Positions 44,553 to 52,980 of a stretch of DNA of 64,000 nt are shown piece after piece. The stretch lies in contig NZ_JAUCBZ010000015.1 in assembly GCF_034676545.1 (NCBI RefSeq), forward strand, positions 2,511,001 through 2,575,000. The letters are read 5' to 3'. Each line of letters starts with the position of its first letter. The first letter of the stretch is position 1. The notes under the pieces are model-generated. The model saw nothing but the letters and a program-made list of their open reading frames with translations. It was not told the DNA's origin and did no database searches. A program made the position numbers and the translations under genes. The stretch is from Pararhodobacter sp. (GTDB lineage Bacteria > Pseudomonadota > Alphaproteobacteria > Rhodobacterales > Rhodobacteraceae).

Positions 44553-45944
44553 CTACATCAACTTGCGCCTCCGTGTCACGCGAATATCCAGCTCATTTGT
44601 TTTCTTGCGCAACGTATTCCGGTTGATCCCCAGCAGATCAGCACAACGCGCCTGATTGCCTCCGGTGTATTCCAGCGCAATATCAATCAGCGGCGCTTCG
44701 ACCTCGCGCATGACCCGCTGATAGACGCCAGGCTGCGGCAAATCGGCGCCGTGCAACTCAAAATATCGCCGAACATGCTGCGCGACGGACTCGGCCAGAG
44801 TCCCGGTTTCGGCAACCCTGCCCCGTTGCGGAATCGTCGCATGCGGATCCAACGCCTGCTCGAGTTCTGCGCGGCCGATCTCACTGTCTTGCCCGGTGAT
44901 CACCAATCGTCGAAGGACGTTTTCAAGCTGCCGAACATTACCCGGCCACGGAAATTGACGCGCGGTTTCCGCAGCTTGCGCCGAAAGCTTGCGGAGCGGA
45001 CCCCCATCGCGCGCGGCGCGCGTCAAGACGTGATCGGCGAGCAATGCGATATCGTCGATCCGCTCTCGCAAAGGCGGCACATGCAGCGTAACCCCGGAAA
45101 GGCGGTAATACAAATCCTGGCGAAATGCGCCGGATGCCAAGGCGGTCATCAACGTATCGTCGGCAATCGCGATGATCCTTGGGCCCCCGTCTGGCACAGA
45201 ATCCACGAGTCGGGCAAAGCGGGCTTGCGCCGCGCTATCAAGATCGCCGAGCCCATCAAGGATCAGAGAGCCGCCGCGCGTGCGCGCCAAGACCAACTCA
45301 CCGCCCGAGTGCAGCGGATCGCCCAAGAAGTCCTGCGCCGTGCTCACCAGAAATGGCTGGGATGTTCGCTCAGAAAAATCGTGCAACGCCTTGGCAATCA
45401 GCGACTTTCCAGTTCCGGACTCACCAATGATCAAAACCGGCAGCGCAGAGTTCATGACCCGCGCGACAAGTCGATACAGATCCTGCATGGCGGGTGTACG
45501 CCCGACAAGCGGCAGGTCTTCGACGGGTGCCACCATATCGGACGCCGCGCCTTTCGCCGTGGCAGGCCGTGGCGATTGAGGGCGTTTCGCCATGGCCTTT
45601 GCCGCGCGCGACAACAAGTCCGGCAGATCAAAGGGCTTGGGCAAATAATCCCAAGCGTCGGCCTCGGTTGCTTGGATTGCTGTCATTATCGTGTTTTGCG
45701 CCGACATGACAATCACCGGAAGATCACCGCGCAACTTTTTGATTTTTATAAGATTTTTAATGCCATTCCCGTCCGGCATCATGACATCCGTGATCACCAG
45801 ATCGCCTTTGCCTTCCTCGACCCATCGCATCAACATGGTCAAGCTTGCCGTGGCATGGACACGGCATCCCGCCCGCGTGAACGCTTGCGTCAAGACTGTG
45901 CGAATTGTGCGATCGTCGTCTGCAATCAATACGGTTCCATCCAT
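44553..45944 (-). CDS. ntrC: Nitrogen regulator NtrC (GAFTGA-less Rhodobacter type)
   Basis: A 463-residue response regulator: receiver (VLIADDDRTIRTVLTQAF, Asp in LVITDVMMPDGNG), AAA+ domain with Walker A IGESGTGKSLIAKAL and arginine region FPWPGNVRQLENVLRRLV, and a Fis HTH (GGNQARCADLLGINRNTLRK). Where sigma54 activators have GAFTGA, this protein reads ELVLARTRGGSLILDGLGDL; the loop is deleted. In Rhodobacter capsulatus an NtrC lacking this motif activates sigma70 promoters, so the same is expected here. One base of the start overlaps the ntrB stop (TGATG). Confidence 0.95.
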   Translation of the reverse strand: MDGTVLIADDDRTIRTVLTQAFTRAGCRVHATASLTMLMRWVEEGKGDLVITDVMMPDGNGIKNLIKIKKLRGDLPVIVMSAQNTIMTAIQATEADAWDYLPKPFDLPDLLSRAAKAMAKRPQSPRPATAKGAASDMVAPVEDLPLVGRTPAMQDLYRLVARVMNSALPVLIIGESGTGKSLIAKALHDFSERTSQPFLVSTAQDFLGDPLHSGGELVLARTRGGSLILDGLGDLDSAAQARFARLVDSVPDGGPRIIAIADDTLMTALASGAFRQDLYYRLSGVTLHVPPLRERIDDIALLADHVLTRAARDGGPLRKLSAQAAETARQFPWPGNVRQLENVLRRLVITGQDSEIGRAELEQALDPHATIPQRGRVAETGTLAESVAQHVRRYFELHGADLPQPGVYQRVMREVEAPLIDIALEYTGGNQARCADLLGINRNTLRKKTNELDIRVTRRRKLM

Positions 45945-47077
45945 CAGCGTCGTTCCTTTGGCGTGGCGGCATTGTCACGGGCTTTTGCAGGCTTGACTGG
46001 CGCAATCGGCAAGGAAACCCTGAAAACCGTGTGTCCGGGTCGGGATGCAACGTCGATCCATCCCTCATGGGCCGCGACAATTTTCGAGACCAGCGCAAGA
46101 CCAAGCCCGGTTCCATTTTCTCGCCCGGAAACAAAGGGTTCAAACACGTTGTCAGCGATTTCAAGGGGCACGCCGGGGCCGTCGTCGATGATCTCGATGT
46201 GGAGCGGCAACAAAACACGGCGATCATCGAGCCCCTGCACCTGAAGGCCGCGCTCAAAATAGGTCCGGATCGCGATTTTGCCGCCCGATGGTTGCACTTG
46301 AGAGGCATTTTTCAGAAGATTCAGAATGACTTGCAAGAGCTGATCGGGATCTGCCAGGGCATTGGGCAAGGACGGGTCATAGTCATCCTCGAAGCGCATA
46401 TGCGCGGCAAAACCGACCGAGGCCAAGCGGCGTGCTCGCTCCAACACGTCGTGAATATTGGTGGCGCGGCGATCCGGTGGGCGCTGATCGCCAAATTGTT
46501 CGACTTGATCCAGAAGCGTCACGATCCGGCGGGTCTCGGCCACGATCAAATCCGTCAGCTCTCGGTCGTCGGGATTGAGTCCCATCGCCAACAGTTGCGC
46601 CGCCCCCGAAATCCCGGCCAGTGGGTTCTTGATTTCATGCGCCAACATTTCCGCCATGCCGATTGCGGATTTGGATGCGGCATTGATTGCCCGGGCGCGC
46701 CCCAGGCGACCCGCGACATCACGCGGCGCAACAAGCAGCAGCAAACCGTCCTCTGTATCATGCATCGGCGCAAGCTGAAGGTTGCACAGGACCGGTGCGC
46801 GGTTACCAGTCCGAACCTCGGCGTCATTGATGAAAATGGCCGCTCGATTGGTCCGGGCACGCTGCACGGCCTTGGCCATCGGCGCGTCGATCCTGAGGTG
46901 TTCAAAGGCAAGCGACCTTTTCAAATGCGCGGCGGACATGGACATGAACAATTCCGCGGCGGGATTGCACTCCACGATGATCTCATCGCCGTCACGAGGC
47001 ACGATCACGAATGCTGGAATTGGCAGTGCGGCCCAAATCGCATCGGACGCTGGCGGTCCAGACATTTGTGCGCTCAT
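45944..47077 (-). CDS. ntrB: Nitrogen sensor kinase NtrB
   Basis: A 377-residue soluble kinase/phosphatase that controls NtrC under PII. It has an N-terminal PAS-like domain, the HisKA motif AEMLAHEIKNPLAGISGAAQ and an HATPase_c domain (LNLLKNASQ, IIDDGPGVP, NGTGLGLALVSKIV). Its start overlaps the dusB stop and its stop overlaps ntrC, so the three are translationally coupled. Confidence 0.94.
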   Translation of the reverse strand: MSAQMSGPPASDAIWAALPIPAFVIVPRDGDEIIVECNPAAELFMSMSAAHLKRSLAFEHLRIDAPMAKAVQRARTNRAAIFINDAEVRTGNRAPVLCNLQLAPMHDTEDGLLLLVAPRDVAGRLGRARAINAASKSAIGMAEMLAHEIKNPLAGISGAAQLLAMGLNPDDRELTDLIVAETRRIVTLLDQVEQFGDQRPPDRRATNIHDVLERARRLASVGFAAHMRFEDDYDPSLPNALADPDQLLQVILNLLKNASQVQPSGGKIAIRTYFERGLQVQGLDDRRVLLPLHIEIIDDGPGVPLEIADNVFEPFVSGRENGTGLGLALVSKIVAAHEGWIDVASRPGHTVFRVSLPIAPVKPAKARDNAATPKERR

Positions 47078-48063
47078 GCGGCTTCCTTTTGTCTGGTCAG
47101 CGCATCCGGCAAGATTGCGAGAACGGTCGCGGGGTCTTTTTCGCGCATCAATCTGGATCTCAAGGCGACCGACCCTCCGGCGGCATCAACATACCAGCCC
47201 AGATGTTTGCGCGCGATTCTGACACCCAAGTCTTTGCCATAGAACGATAAAATGCTCTCGTAGTGGTCGCAGACCTGATCAGCAAGCGCCGCACCATGGG
47301 GAATTTCTGGCGGCGTCAGGCCATACAACTCGGCCGCGATTTCGGCTAAAGCCCAAGGACGCCCCTGCGCACCGCGCCCGATCATCACACCCGCGGCGTT
47401 GGACTGCGCCAGCGCGCGACGAGCGGTTTTCGCATCTCGGATATCGCCATTCGCGATGACCGGCACGGATACCGCATCGACGACGCTCCGGATCGCGTGC
47501 CAGTCTGCCTGCCCGGTATAAAACTGTGACCGCGTGCGTCCATGAACCGTGAACATCGCGATCCCGGCCGCTTCAGCCCGTTGCGCAAGGAGCGGGGCGT
47601 TGAGGCAGTCAAAATCCCACCCCAGGCGCATTTTCAACGTGACCGGCACGCGAACCGCATTGATGACCGCGTCGATGAGCGTCAGGGCGAGATCCAAATC
47701 ACGCATCAAGGCAGAGCCGGACAACCCGCCGACCACCTTCTTCGCCGGGCAACCCATGTTGATGTCGATCACCGGTGCGCCCTGCCCTTCGGCGATTCTG
47801 GCCGCCTCGGCCATAGACCCGGCCTCACGCCCGGCGATCTGCACCGATGTCGGAACCCCGTCGCCAATTTCAGCGCGCGCACGACTGGCGGCCCGCCGCG
47901 ATGGCCGTGCGGTAACCATTTCTCCGGATGAGATCATCTCGCTGACAACCATCCCGGCCCCAAACCGCGCCACAGCCTGACGGAACGGCAGATCGGTGAT
48001 GCCTGACATGGGGGCCAAGATCACTGGAGACGTCAGGGTAATGGGGAATTTATCGGTCGTCAT
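47074..48063 (-). CDS. dusB: tRNA-dihydrouridine synthase DusB (NifR3)
   Basis: A flavin enzyme that reduces uridine to dihydrouridine in tRNA. The 329-residue protein has APMSGITDLPFRQAVARFGA, the active-site segment INMGCPAKKVVGGLSGSALM and FTVHGRTRSQFYTG. It is the nifR3 gene of the nifR3-ntrB-ntrC operon known from Rhodobacter capsulatus. The start MTTDKFPITL is used; upstream sequence in frame is unlike the family. Confidence 0.95.
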   Translation of the reverse strand: MTTDKFPITLTSPVILAPMSGITDLPFRQAVARFGAGMVVSEMISSGEMVTARPSRRAASRARAEIGDGVPTSVQIAGREAGSMAEAARIAEGQGAPVIDINMGCPAKKVVGGLSGSALMRDLDLALTLIDAVINAVRVPVTLKMRLGWDFDCLNAPLLAQRAEAAGIAMFTVHGRTRSQFYTGQADWHAIRSVVDAVSVPVIANGDIRDAKTARRALAQSNAAGVMIGRGAQGRPWALAEIAAELYGLTPPEIPHGAALADQVCDHYESILSFYGKDLGVRIARKHLGWYVDAAGGSVALRSRLMREKDPATVLAILPDALTRQKEAA

Positions 48064-48271
48064 AAAGCCTTGTCCAGCGTCGCGCGCGCAGATCAGTAAC
48101 AGTCGGCGAATGCTCCATACACCGCACTGCTGCGAAATGCACAAGAAATCACATATTGCACAAAAATTGAGCGCCCGCGAGGCGTGGTGCCTAGACTGCA
48201 TATTCTTGTGGTGCGAGCGCAACAACGCGTTGGTCTTGCGGGAGTCGTCACCATAGCCTAATTCACTCCGT

Positions 48272-49429
48272 ATGAACGCAGCTCAAGATATCGCCGTCAT
48301 CCTTGTCGCCGCCGGGCGTGGCACGCGCATGGGCGGCGACTTGGCGAAGCAGTGGCAAAAGCTGGGTGGCACAGTTGTGATCCACCGTACCATTGCGGCC
48401 TTTCGCCAAGCCGGATTGACGCGAATCGTGCTGGTCATTCATCCCGATGACGAAGCGCGTGTGGCGGATCTTGGGCTGCCCTATGTGTTTGGCGGCCAAT
48501 CCCGGACGCAATCCGTGCGCGCCGCCCTGGAGTTCCTGGCCCTCGATGCGCCCGAGCACGTCTTGATCCATGATGCTGCGCGTCCCTTGGTCACCGAGAC
48601 CGTGATCAACCCCGTTCTTGAGGCACTGAAAACGCATTCTGCGGCGGCCCCGGCATTGCCGATCACCGATGCCCTGTGGCGTGCCAAGGATGGTGCCGTG
48701 ATCGGCACGCAAGATCGCGATGGCGTGTTTCGCGCCCAAACGCCGCAAGGGTTTCGCTTTTCGACGATTCTGTCAGCGCATCGTGCTTTCAACGGCGACG
48801 CCGCGGATGATGTTGAAATTGCGCGTGCCGCCGGTGAGGTCGTGTGGATAACTCCGGGTAGTGAAGAGAACCTGAAGCTCACCTACCCGATTGATTTTAA
48901 ACGGTCTGAAGAGATCCTGTCGAAACGTCAGACAACCAAAGGTCAGACAATGGATATACGCTTGGGGAACGGTTTTGACGTTCATGCTTTCACCGAAGGT
49001 GACCACGTCTGGCTTTGCGGAGTCAAACTTGCGCACAGCAAAGCGCTGTTGGGTCATTCGGATGCGGATGTCGGCATGCACGCGCTGACCGATGCGATCT
49101 ATGGCGCGATGGCCGAGGGCGATGTCGGGCGACATTTCCCCCCCTCCGACCCGCAATGGAAAGGCGCCGAGAGCCATATTTTCCTGCGCCATGCGGCCAA
49201 TCTGGCACGGCAGAAGGGCTTCACGCTGAGCAACGTGGATGTCACCTTGATCTGCGAACGCCCCAAGATCGGGCCACATGCGCGTGCGATGCAAGCCACC
49301 TTGGCGCAGATCATGGATCTCGGCGAGGATCGCGTCTCGGTGAAGGCAACCACGTCGGAACAGCTTGGGTTTACCGGGCGCGAGGAAGGCATCGCCGCCA
49401 TCGCCACGGCCACATTGGTGAAGCTGTGA
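48272..49429 (+). CDS. ispDF: Bifunctional IspD/IspF
   Basis: A fused MEP-pathway enzyme. The N-terminal IspD (about 1-225: VILVAAGRGTRMGGDLAKQW, VLIHDAARPLV, RAQTPQGFRF) makes CDP-methylerythritol. The C-terminal IspF (about 228-385: GNGFDVHAF, LLGHSDADVGMHALTDAI, KATTSEQLGFTGREEGIAAI) makes the cyclic diphosphate. The 385-residue fusion is typical of many alphaproteobacteria. It is divergent from dusB with a 208-base gap, and pgpA overlaps its end. Confidence 0.97.
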   Translation: MNAAQDIAVILVAAGRGTRMGGDLAKQWQKLGGTVVIHRTIAAFRQAGLTRIVLVIHPDDEARVADLGLPYVFGGQSRTQSVRAALEFLALDAPEHVLIHDAARPLVTETVINPVLEALKTHSAAAPALPITDALWRAKDGAVIGTQDRDGVFRAQTPQGFRFSTILSAHRAFNGDAADDVEIARAAGEVVWITPGSEENLKLTYPIDFKRSEEILSKRQTTKGQTMDIRLGNGFDVHAFTEGDHVWLCGVKLAHSKALLGHSDADVGMHALTDAIYGAMAEGDVGRHFPPSDPQWKGAESHIFLRHAANLARQKGFTLSNVDVTLICERPKIGPHARAMQATLAQIMDLGEDRVSVKATTSEQLGFTGREEGIAAIATATLVKL

Positions 49430-49926
49430 GCGTTTCGCGCAGGATTGCCACAGGATTCGGGCTTGGGTTTTTGCGCCCTGCGCCGGGCACATGGGGGTCG
49501 GCGGGGGCGTTGGTCGTGGGCCTCGCGATTGATTATTATCTGGGATTCTGGGTACTGGTCGCCGCAACCCTGGGCGCCACGGTGATTGGTTTTTGGGCCT
49601 GCGCCGAGGAATTGCGCGACCGCCCGGGCGCGGACCCGTCAGAGATCGTCATCGACGAAATTGCCGGACAGTGGCTGACGCTCTTGTTTCCGGCTTTTGC
49701 GTTTTGGCGCATGGACATGGCCGATTGGGCCGTCACCGCCTACCCCGGTTGGATCGCGGCCTTTCTCTTTTTCCGGATTTTCGACATCTGGAAACCCTGG
49801 CTGGTGGGGCGCGCAGACCGCCGTGGCGACCCGGCTGGCGTGATGCTGGATGATCTGTGGGCGGGCCTGTTCGCGGGATTTGCCGTGATGCTCTGTGCGG
49901 GCCTCGCGCATGGGTTGCTGATGTGA
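49426..49926 (+). CDS. pgpA: Phosphatidylglycerophosphatase A
   Basis: Dephosphorylates phosphatidylglycerophosphate to phosphatidylglycerol in the inner membrane. The 166-residue protein starts with GTG overlapping the ispDF stop (GTGA). It has FLRPAPGTWGSAGAL, VIDEIAGQW and FRIFDIWKPWLVG with DRRGDPAGVMLDDLWAG, the family catalytic Asp/Glu regions, and three to four membrane helices. Confidence 0.93.
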   Translation: MSVSRRIATGFGLGFLRPAPGTWGSAGALVVGLAIDYYLGFWVLVAATLGATVIGFWACAEELRDRPGADPSEIVIDEIAGQWLTLLFPAFAFWRMDMADWAVTAYPGWIAAFLFFRIFDIWKPWLVGRADRRGDPAGVMLDDLWAGLFAGFAVMLCAGLAHGLLM

Positions 49927-50405
49927 CGACACACGCCGCTGACATCCTGGACCTTGCGCGCGCCCAAGGCCTGCGCATCGCGACCGCAGAAAGCTGCACC
50001 GGCGGCCTGGTTTCCGGCGCTTTGACCGCGGTTCCGGGCTCCAGCGACGTGCTGGATCGGGGATTTGTGACCTATTCCAACGCCGCCAAACATCAGATGT
50101 TGGGCGTTCGCCTGACGACGCTTGCCGATGTGGGCGCAGTCAGCGAGGACGTGGCGGGCGAAATGGCCGAAGGGGCGCTGGACCGATCCGACGCGCAGTT
50201 GTCGATCGCCGTCACCGGCATCGCCGGCCCGGGCGGCTCGGAGTTCAAACCTGAGGGCCGCGTATGCTTCGGTCTGGCGCGCGACGGCCGCGCAACCCGC
50301 GTCGAGACGGTAGAATTCGGGGCCATCGGGCGTGACGCGGTGCGCCAAGCCTCGGTTGAACACGCGCTGTCGATGCTTTTGTGGTCGCTTCAACGGGTGC
50401 CGTAG
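49923..50405 (+). CDS. CinA C-terminal domain amidohydrolase
   Basis: A 160-residue stand-alone CinA-C protein (PncC-like nicotinamide-mononucleotide amidohydrolase) starting with GTG overlapping the pgpA stop. Motifs: IATAESCTGGLVSGALTAVP (active-site Ser), FVTYSNAAKHQMLGV and VTGIAGPGGSEFKPEG. Deamidation of NMN is the usual activity. Its 3' end overlaps the converging LuxR-type gene by 16 bases. Confidence 0.92.
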   Translation: MTTHAADILDLARAQGLRIATAESCTGGLVSGALTAVPGSSDVLDRGFVTYSNAAKHQMLGVRLTTLADVGAVSEDVAGEMAEGALDRSDAQLSIAVTGIAGPGGSEFKPEGRVCFGLARDGRATRVETVEFGAIGRDAVRQASVEHALSMLLWSLQRVP

Positions 50406-50977
50406 TCACCCCTTGCCGCGTTCGAGTGACCATCCCATCGTTGGCTTCCCATCAAGGCTTCAAGCAAGATTGCCAACAAATCCGAGCGCCCCGTACTCCC
50501 CGATTTGCGGTAAATCGCGTTCAAGTGTGATTTTACCGTTGCCTCAGATGACCCGCGCAGCGCCGCAATTTCGGAAATTGACTGCCCCTTGACCACAAAG
50601 AGCGCGACGTCCTGCTCGGCTCCGGTCAAGCGCCACAGGTCAAAATGCGCAAGGACTACGGCGTCAACCGCCGCACCTGCCAGCGCCAGATCGTGTTCCA
50701 GCAACGCCTGACGCCTGAGCAGCCAGATCAGCAGCCATAGCGCCAGAACAATCGCCACGACCAAGGCCAGACTGGCCACCAGTTCCGCGAAAATATGGAC
50801 AGAGAACGGCAAGCTCTCGCCCAGCCGCCAATAAAGGCGCATATCGGTCACGACATCCGCGAGAAAAAACACCGCACATCCGGTGAGCACCGCGATTAAC
50901 ACGGCGCTGGCCCAGAGCAACTGCGGCGGAATCGACTTGGCGGTCGTGCTGTCGCGGTTGCGGTCAGCTGTCGTCAT
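50390..50977 (-). CDS. Membrane-anchored LuxR-type regulator
   Basis: A 195-residue protein with two transmembrane helices (about 20-42 and 60-87) and a cytoplasmic GerE/LuxR HTH (about 115-175: LTGAEQDVALFVVKGQSISE, SSEATVKSHLNAIYRKSG). There is no receiver or autoinducer domain, so the membrane part is probably the sensor or anchor. Its start overlaps the cytochrome b gene stop by 14 bases, placing it in an operon with cytochrome b and PepSY proteins. The signal may be redox or membrane state; that is inference. Confidence 0.87.
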   Translation of the reverse strand: MTTADRNRDSTTAKSIPPQLLWASAVLIAVLTGCAVFFLADVVTDMRLYWRLGESLPFSVHIFAELVASLALVVAIVLALWLLIWLLRRQALLEHDLALAGAAVDAVVLAHFDLWRLTGAEQDVALFVVKGQSISEIAALRGSSEATVKSHLNAIYRKSGSTGRSDLLAILLEALMGSQRWDGHSNAARGDYGTR

Positions 50978-51497
50978 GGGTCTTTTTCCCGGTAACCATG
51001 GCGCGCACCAGATTGACGCCCGTGCGCCGCGATTTAAATATCACCGCCGCAATATGGATAACCACGCTGAACACCGCCCAGCCAAAGAGCGCCTCGTGCA
51101 GATCCTCGGCCCATTCCGGATCGTGACCAAGTGTTGCTTCTGGTAAAGTCATGATCCACCCCGTAGCTCCCAGTAAAAGAAGCGTAATCAGAAGATTATA
51201 TGTCATGAACGCGCCCAGCGGCGAGTGGCCCAAATGTCGCGTGCGCCGCCCGAGTGTCATGTCACGCGCTTGTTGCAGGGCAGCGGCAGGATCGGGGGGG
51301 AAGTCGGAAAATCGGGCATGTCTTGTGCCGATAAAGCCCCAGACAATGCGCAGTGCCACCAGCCCAACGACCACATAGCCCACGGTAACATGCAGCGATG
51401 AGTCGTCATCAATGATCGTGGCGTTCAAGGTGAACGCCACGACCAAGGACCAGTGCACAAGCCTGACGACGGGGTCCCAGACTTTGACGGTTGCCAT
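50964..51497 (-). CDS. Cytochrome b561-type membrane protein
   Basis: A 177-residue four-helix protein of the Ni-hydrogenase/b561 cytochrome family. Likely haem-ligand histidines are in RLVHWSLVVAF, SSLHVTVGYVVV and LHEALFGWAVFSVVIHIAAV. It could move electrons between quinol and periplasmic partners. The ATG at 51497 is five bases after the PepSY gene stop, indicating one operon. Confidence 0.9.
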   Translation of the reverse strand: MATVKVWDPVVRLVHWSLVVAFTLNATIIDDDSSLHVTVGYVVVGLVALRIVWGFIGTRHARFSDFPPDPAAALQQARDMTLGRRTRHLGHSPLGAFMTYNLLITLLLLGATGWIMTLPEATLGHDPEWAEDLHEALFGWAVFSVVIHIAAVIFKSRRTGVNLVRAMVTGKKTHDDS

Positions 51498-51501
51498 GTG
51501 C

Positions 51502-51762
51502 TCAATCCTCGAGTTCGGTCCGGGTGATCTCATACGCCGCGTTCAGGCGCAGTTCCCAAAGCCGACCGTCAAGGGCCGCTTTGACTTCGTAGCCACCGCG
51601 CTCGGATTCGATGGTAAAAACCTGATACCCCTGTGCCTCAAGGGTTGTGACGATGCTGGCGCGCACATCCTCGGCCACCGGGCGATCATCGGACGATGCG
51701 AGGGCGGCACCCGGTAGCGCCAAGGCGGCAACAATTGCGAGCGTTTTCAAAATGTGTGTCAT
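51502..51762 (-). CDS. PepSY-domain periplasmic protein
   Basis: An 86-residue protein with a signal peptide (MTHILKTLAIVAALALPGAA, cleaved near ALA-SS) and one PepSY-like domain (SIVTTLEAQGYQVFTIESER, YEVKAALDGRLWELRLNAAY). Small PepSY proteins often accompany b-type cytochromes. It leads the three-gene set with cytochrome b and the LuxR-type regulator. Confidence 0.87.
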   Translation of the reverse strand: MTHILKTLAIVAALALPGAALASSDDRPVAEDVRASIVTTLEAQGYQVFTIESERGGYEVKAALDGRLWELRLNAAYEITRTELED

Positions 51763-51899
51763 GGCTTGTCTCCGTGGAAAGCTTCGGTTGCGGCCCGGCA
51801 CCACGCCGGGTCTGTCACCAGCTTGCCCACCAAAAACACTGCGAACCATTCGCCCTGAGTTGCAAATCCGCGCTCTCCACCTGGAGTTTGAGACGCGGT

Positions 51900-52355
51900 T
51901 CAGCCGTACAACTGTTTGGCGCGCTTCTCGAAGGCGCTGACTACCCGGCGCATCGCCTCGTCAAAGAACAGGCCAATCGCCTTTTGCAAGATCACGTTGC
52001 GAAACTCGAAATCGACCTCGAACTGGACCCGCGCATGGTCCCCCTCGGGTTCAACCTGCCAATAGGAGTGCAGGTATTTGAACGGCCCATCCAGATAATC
52101 CGTTTCGATGCGCCGCTCGGACGGGATCAGCACCACGCGCGACCCGAAGCGTTCGCGGAACACCTTGAACGAGATCACCAGATCGGCCTCCATCACCTCG
52201 GCGCCTTCGCCGCGTTCCGGCAAAGGATCGCGTGAGCGTATCCGGGCCGCAGCCGTCCACGGCAAAAATTCAGGATAGCGCGCAACATCGGCCACCAGAT
52301 CGTAGATCTGCTGTGGCGCATAGGGCAACACGCGATTCTCACTGTGTCGGGGCAT
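51900..52355 (-). CDS. RatA/COQ10-type START-fold protein
   Basis: A 151-residue START/polyketide-cyclase-fold protein: RVLPYAPQQIYDLVADVARY, PEFLPWTAAARIRSR, LDGPFKYLHSYWQVEP and the C-terminal FEKRAKQLYG. Homologues are called RatA in E. coli and COQ10 (ubiquinone binding) in mitochondria; the latter role is more likely in a ubiquinone-using alphaproteobacterium. Start chosen at MPRHSENRVLPY, the family N-terminus. Divergent from hpt. Confidence 0.88.
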   Translation of the reverse strand: MPRHSENRVLPYAPQQIYDLVADVARYPEFLPWTAAARIRSRDPLPERGEGAEVMEADLVISFKVFRERFGSRVVLIPSERRIETDYLDGPFKYLHSYWQVEPEGDHARVQFEVDFEFRNVILQKAIGLFFDEAMRRVVSAFEKRAKQLYG

Positions 52356-52430
52356 CCGGCACCTCTGGCAACTCTGCGCATCTTTTCCTAGAGTGGGTGC
52401 GAGAACACAACCCCAAGAGACCAGATCACC

Positions 52431-52967
52431 ATGTCGCAACCCCCCTATGAGATTGACCAATTGATTTCGGCCAAACGCATTGCCGCGCGGGTCGAGGGGT
52501 TGGCCGAAGAGATCACCGAAGCCTTCAAAGGCACCGAAAAGCTGATTGTTGTCGGCCTGTTGCGCGGCTCTTTTGTCTTTATCGCGGATCTGGTGCGCGA
52601 AATCGACCTCCCCGTCGAAGTCGATTTCATGGAGGCGTCATCCTATGGAAACTCGATGCACACCAGTCGGGAAGTCCGCATTCTCAAGGACTTGCGCGGC
52701 GAGATTGCGAACCGCGATGTGTTGGTGGTCGAAGATATTGTCGATACCGGGTTCACGCTGCATCATGTGAAAAATATTCTGAAAAGCCGAGGGCCACGCC
52801 GGTTGGAAGTCTGCGTGCTGCTCGACAAACCCAGCCGCCGCGAGGTTGATATTCGCGCGACCTGGACGGGGTTTGAAATCCCCGATGAATTTGTGGTTGG
52901 CTATGGCATTGATTATGCACAAAGAAACCGCAACCTACCGTATATCGGCAAGGTGCGGTTTACCTGA
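52431..52967 (+). CDS. hpt: Hypoxanthine phosphoribosyltransferase
   Basis: Purine-salvage enzyme forming IMP or GMP from free bases and PRPP. The 178-residue protein has LIVVGLLRGSFVFIADLVRE, the PRPP-binding loop VLVVEDIVDTGFTL and the base-binding end DEFVVGYGIDYAQRNRNLPY. Length is normal. Confidence 0.95.
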   Translation: MSQPPYEIDQLISAKRIAARVEGLAEEITEAFKGTEKLIVVGLLRGSFVFIADLVREIDLPVEVDFMEASSYGNSMHTSREVRILKDLRGEIANRDVLVVEDIVDTGFTLHHVKNILKSRGPRRLEVCVLLDKPSRREVDIRATWTGFEIPDEFVVGYGIDYAQRNRNLPYIGKVRFT

Positions 52968-52980
52968 AACTGCGCGCAGT

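Noticed and set aside
44751..46244. 497-codon plus-strand open frame opposite ntrC and ntrB
   Set aside because: It spans two certain genes in antisense, with no domain or ribosome site.
48136..48161. Direct repeats TGCACAA, 19 bases apart, in the dusB/ispDF gap
   Set aside because: Spacing does not fit two helical turns and the short motif can recur by chance; no known site matches.
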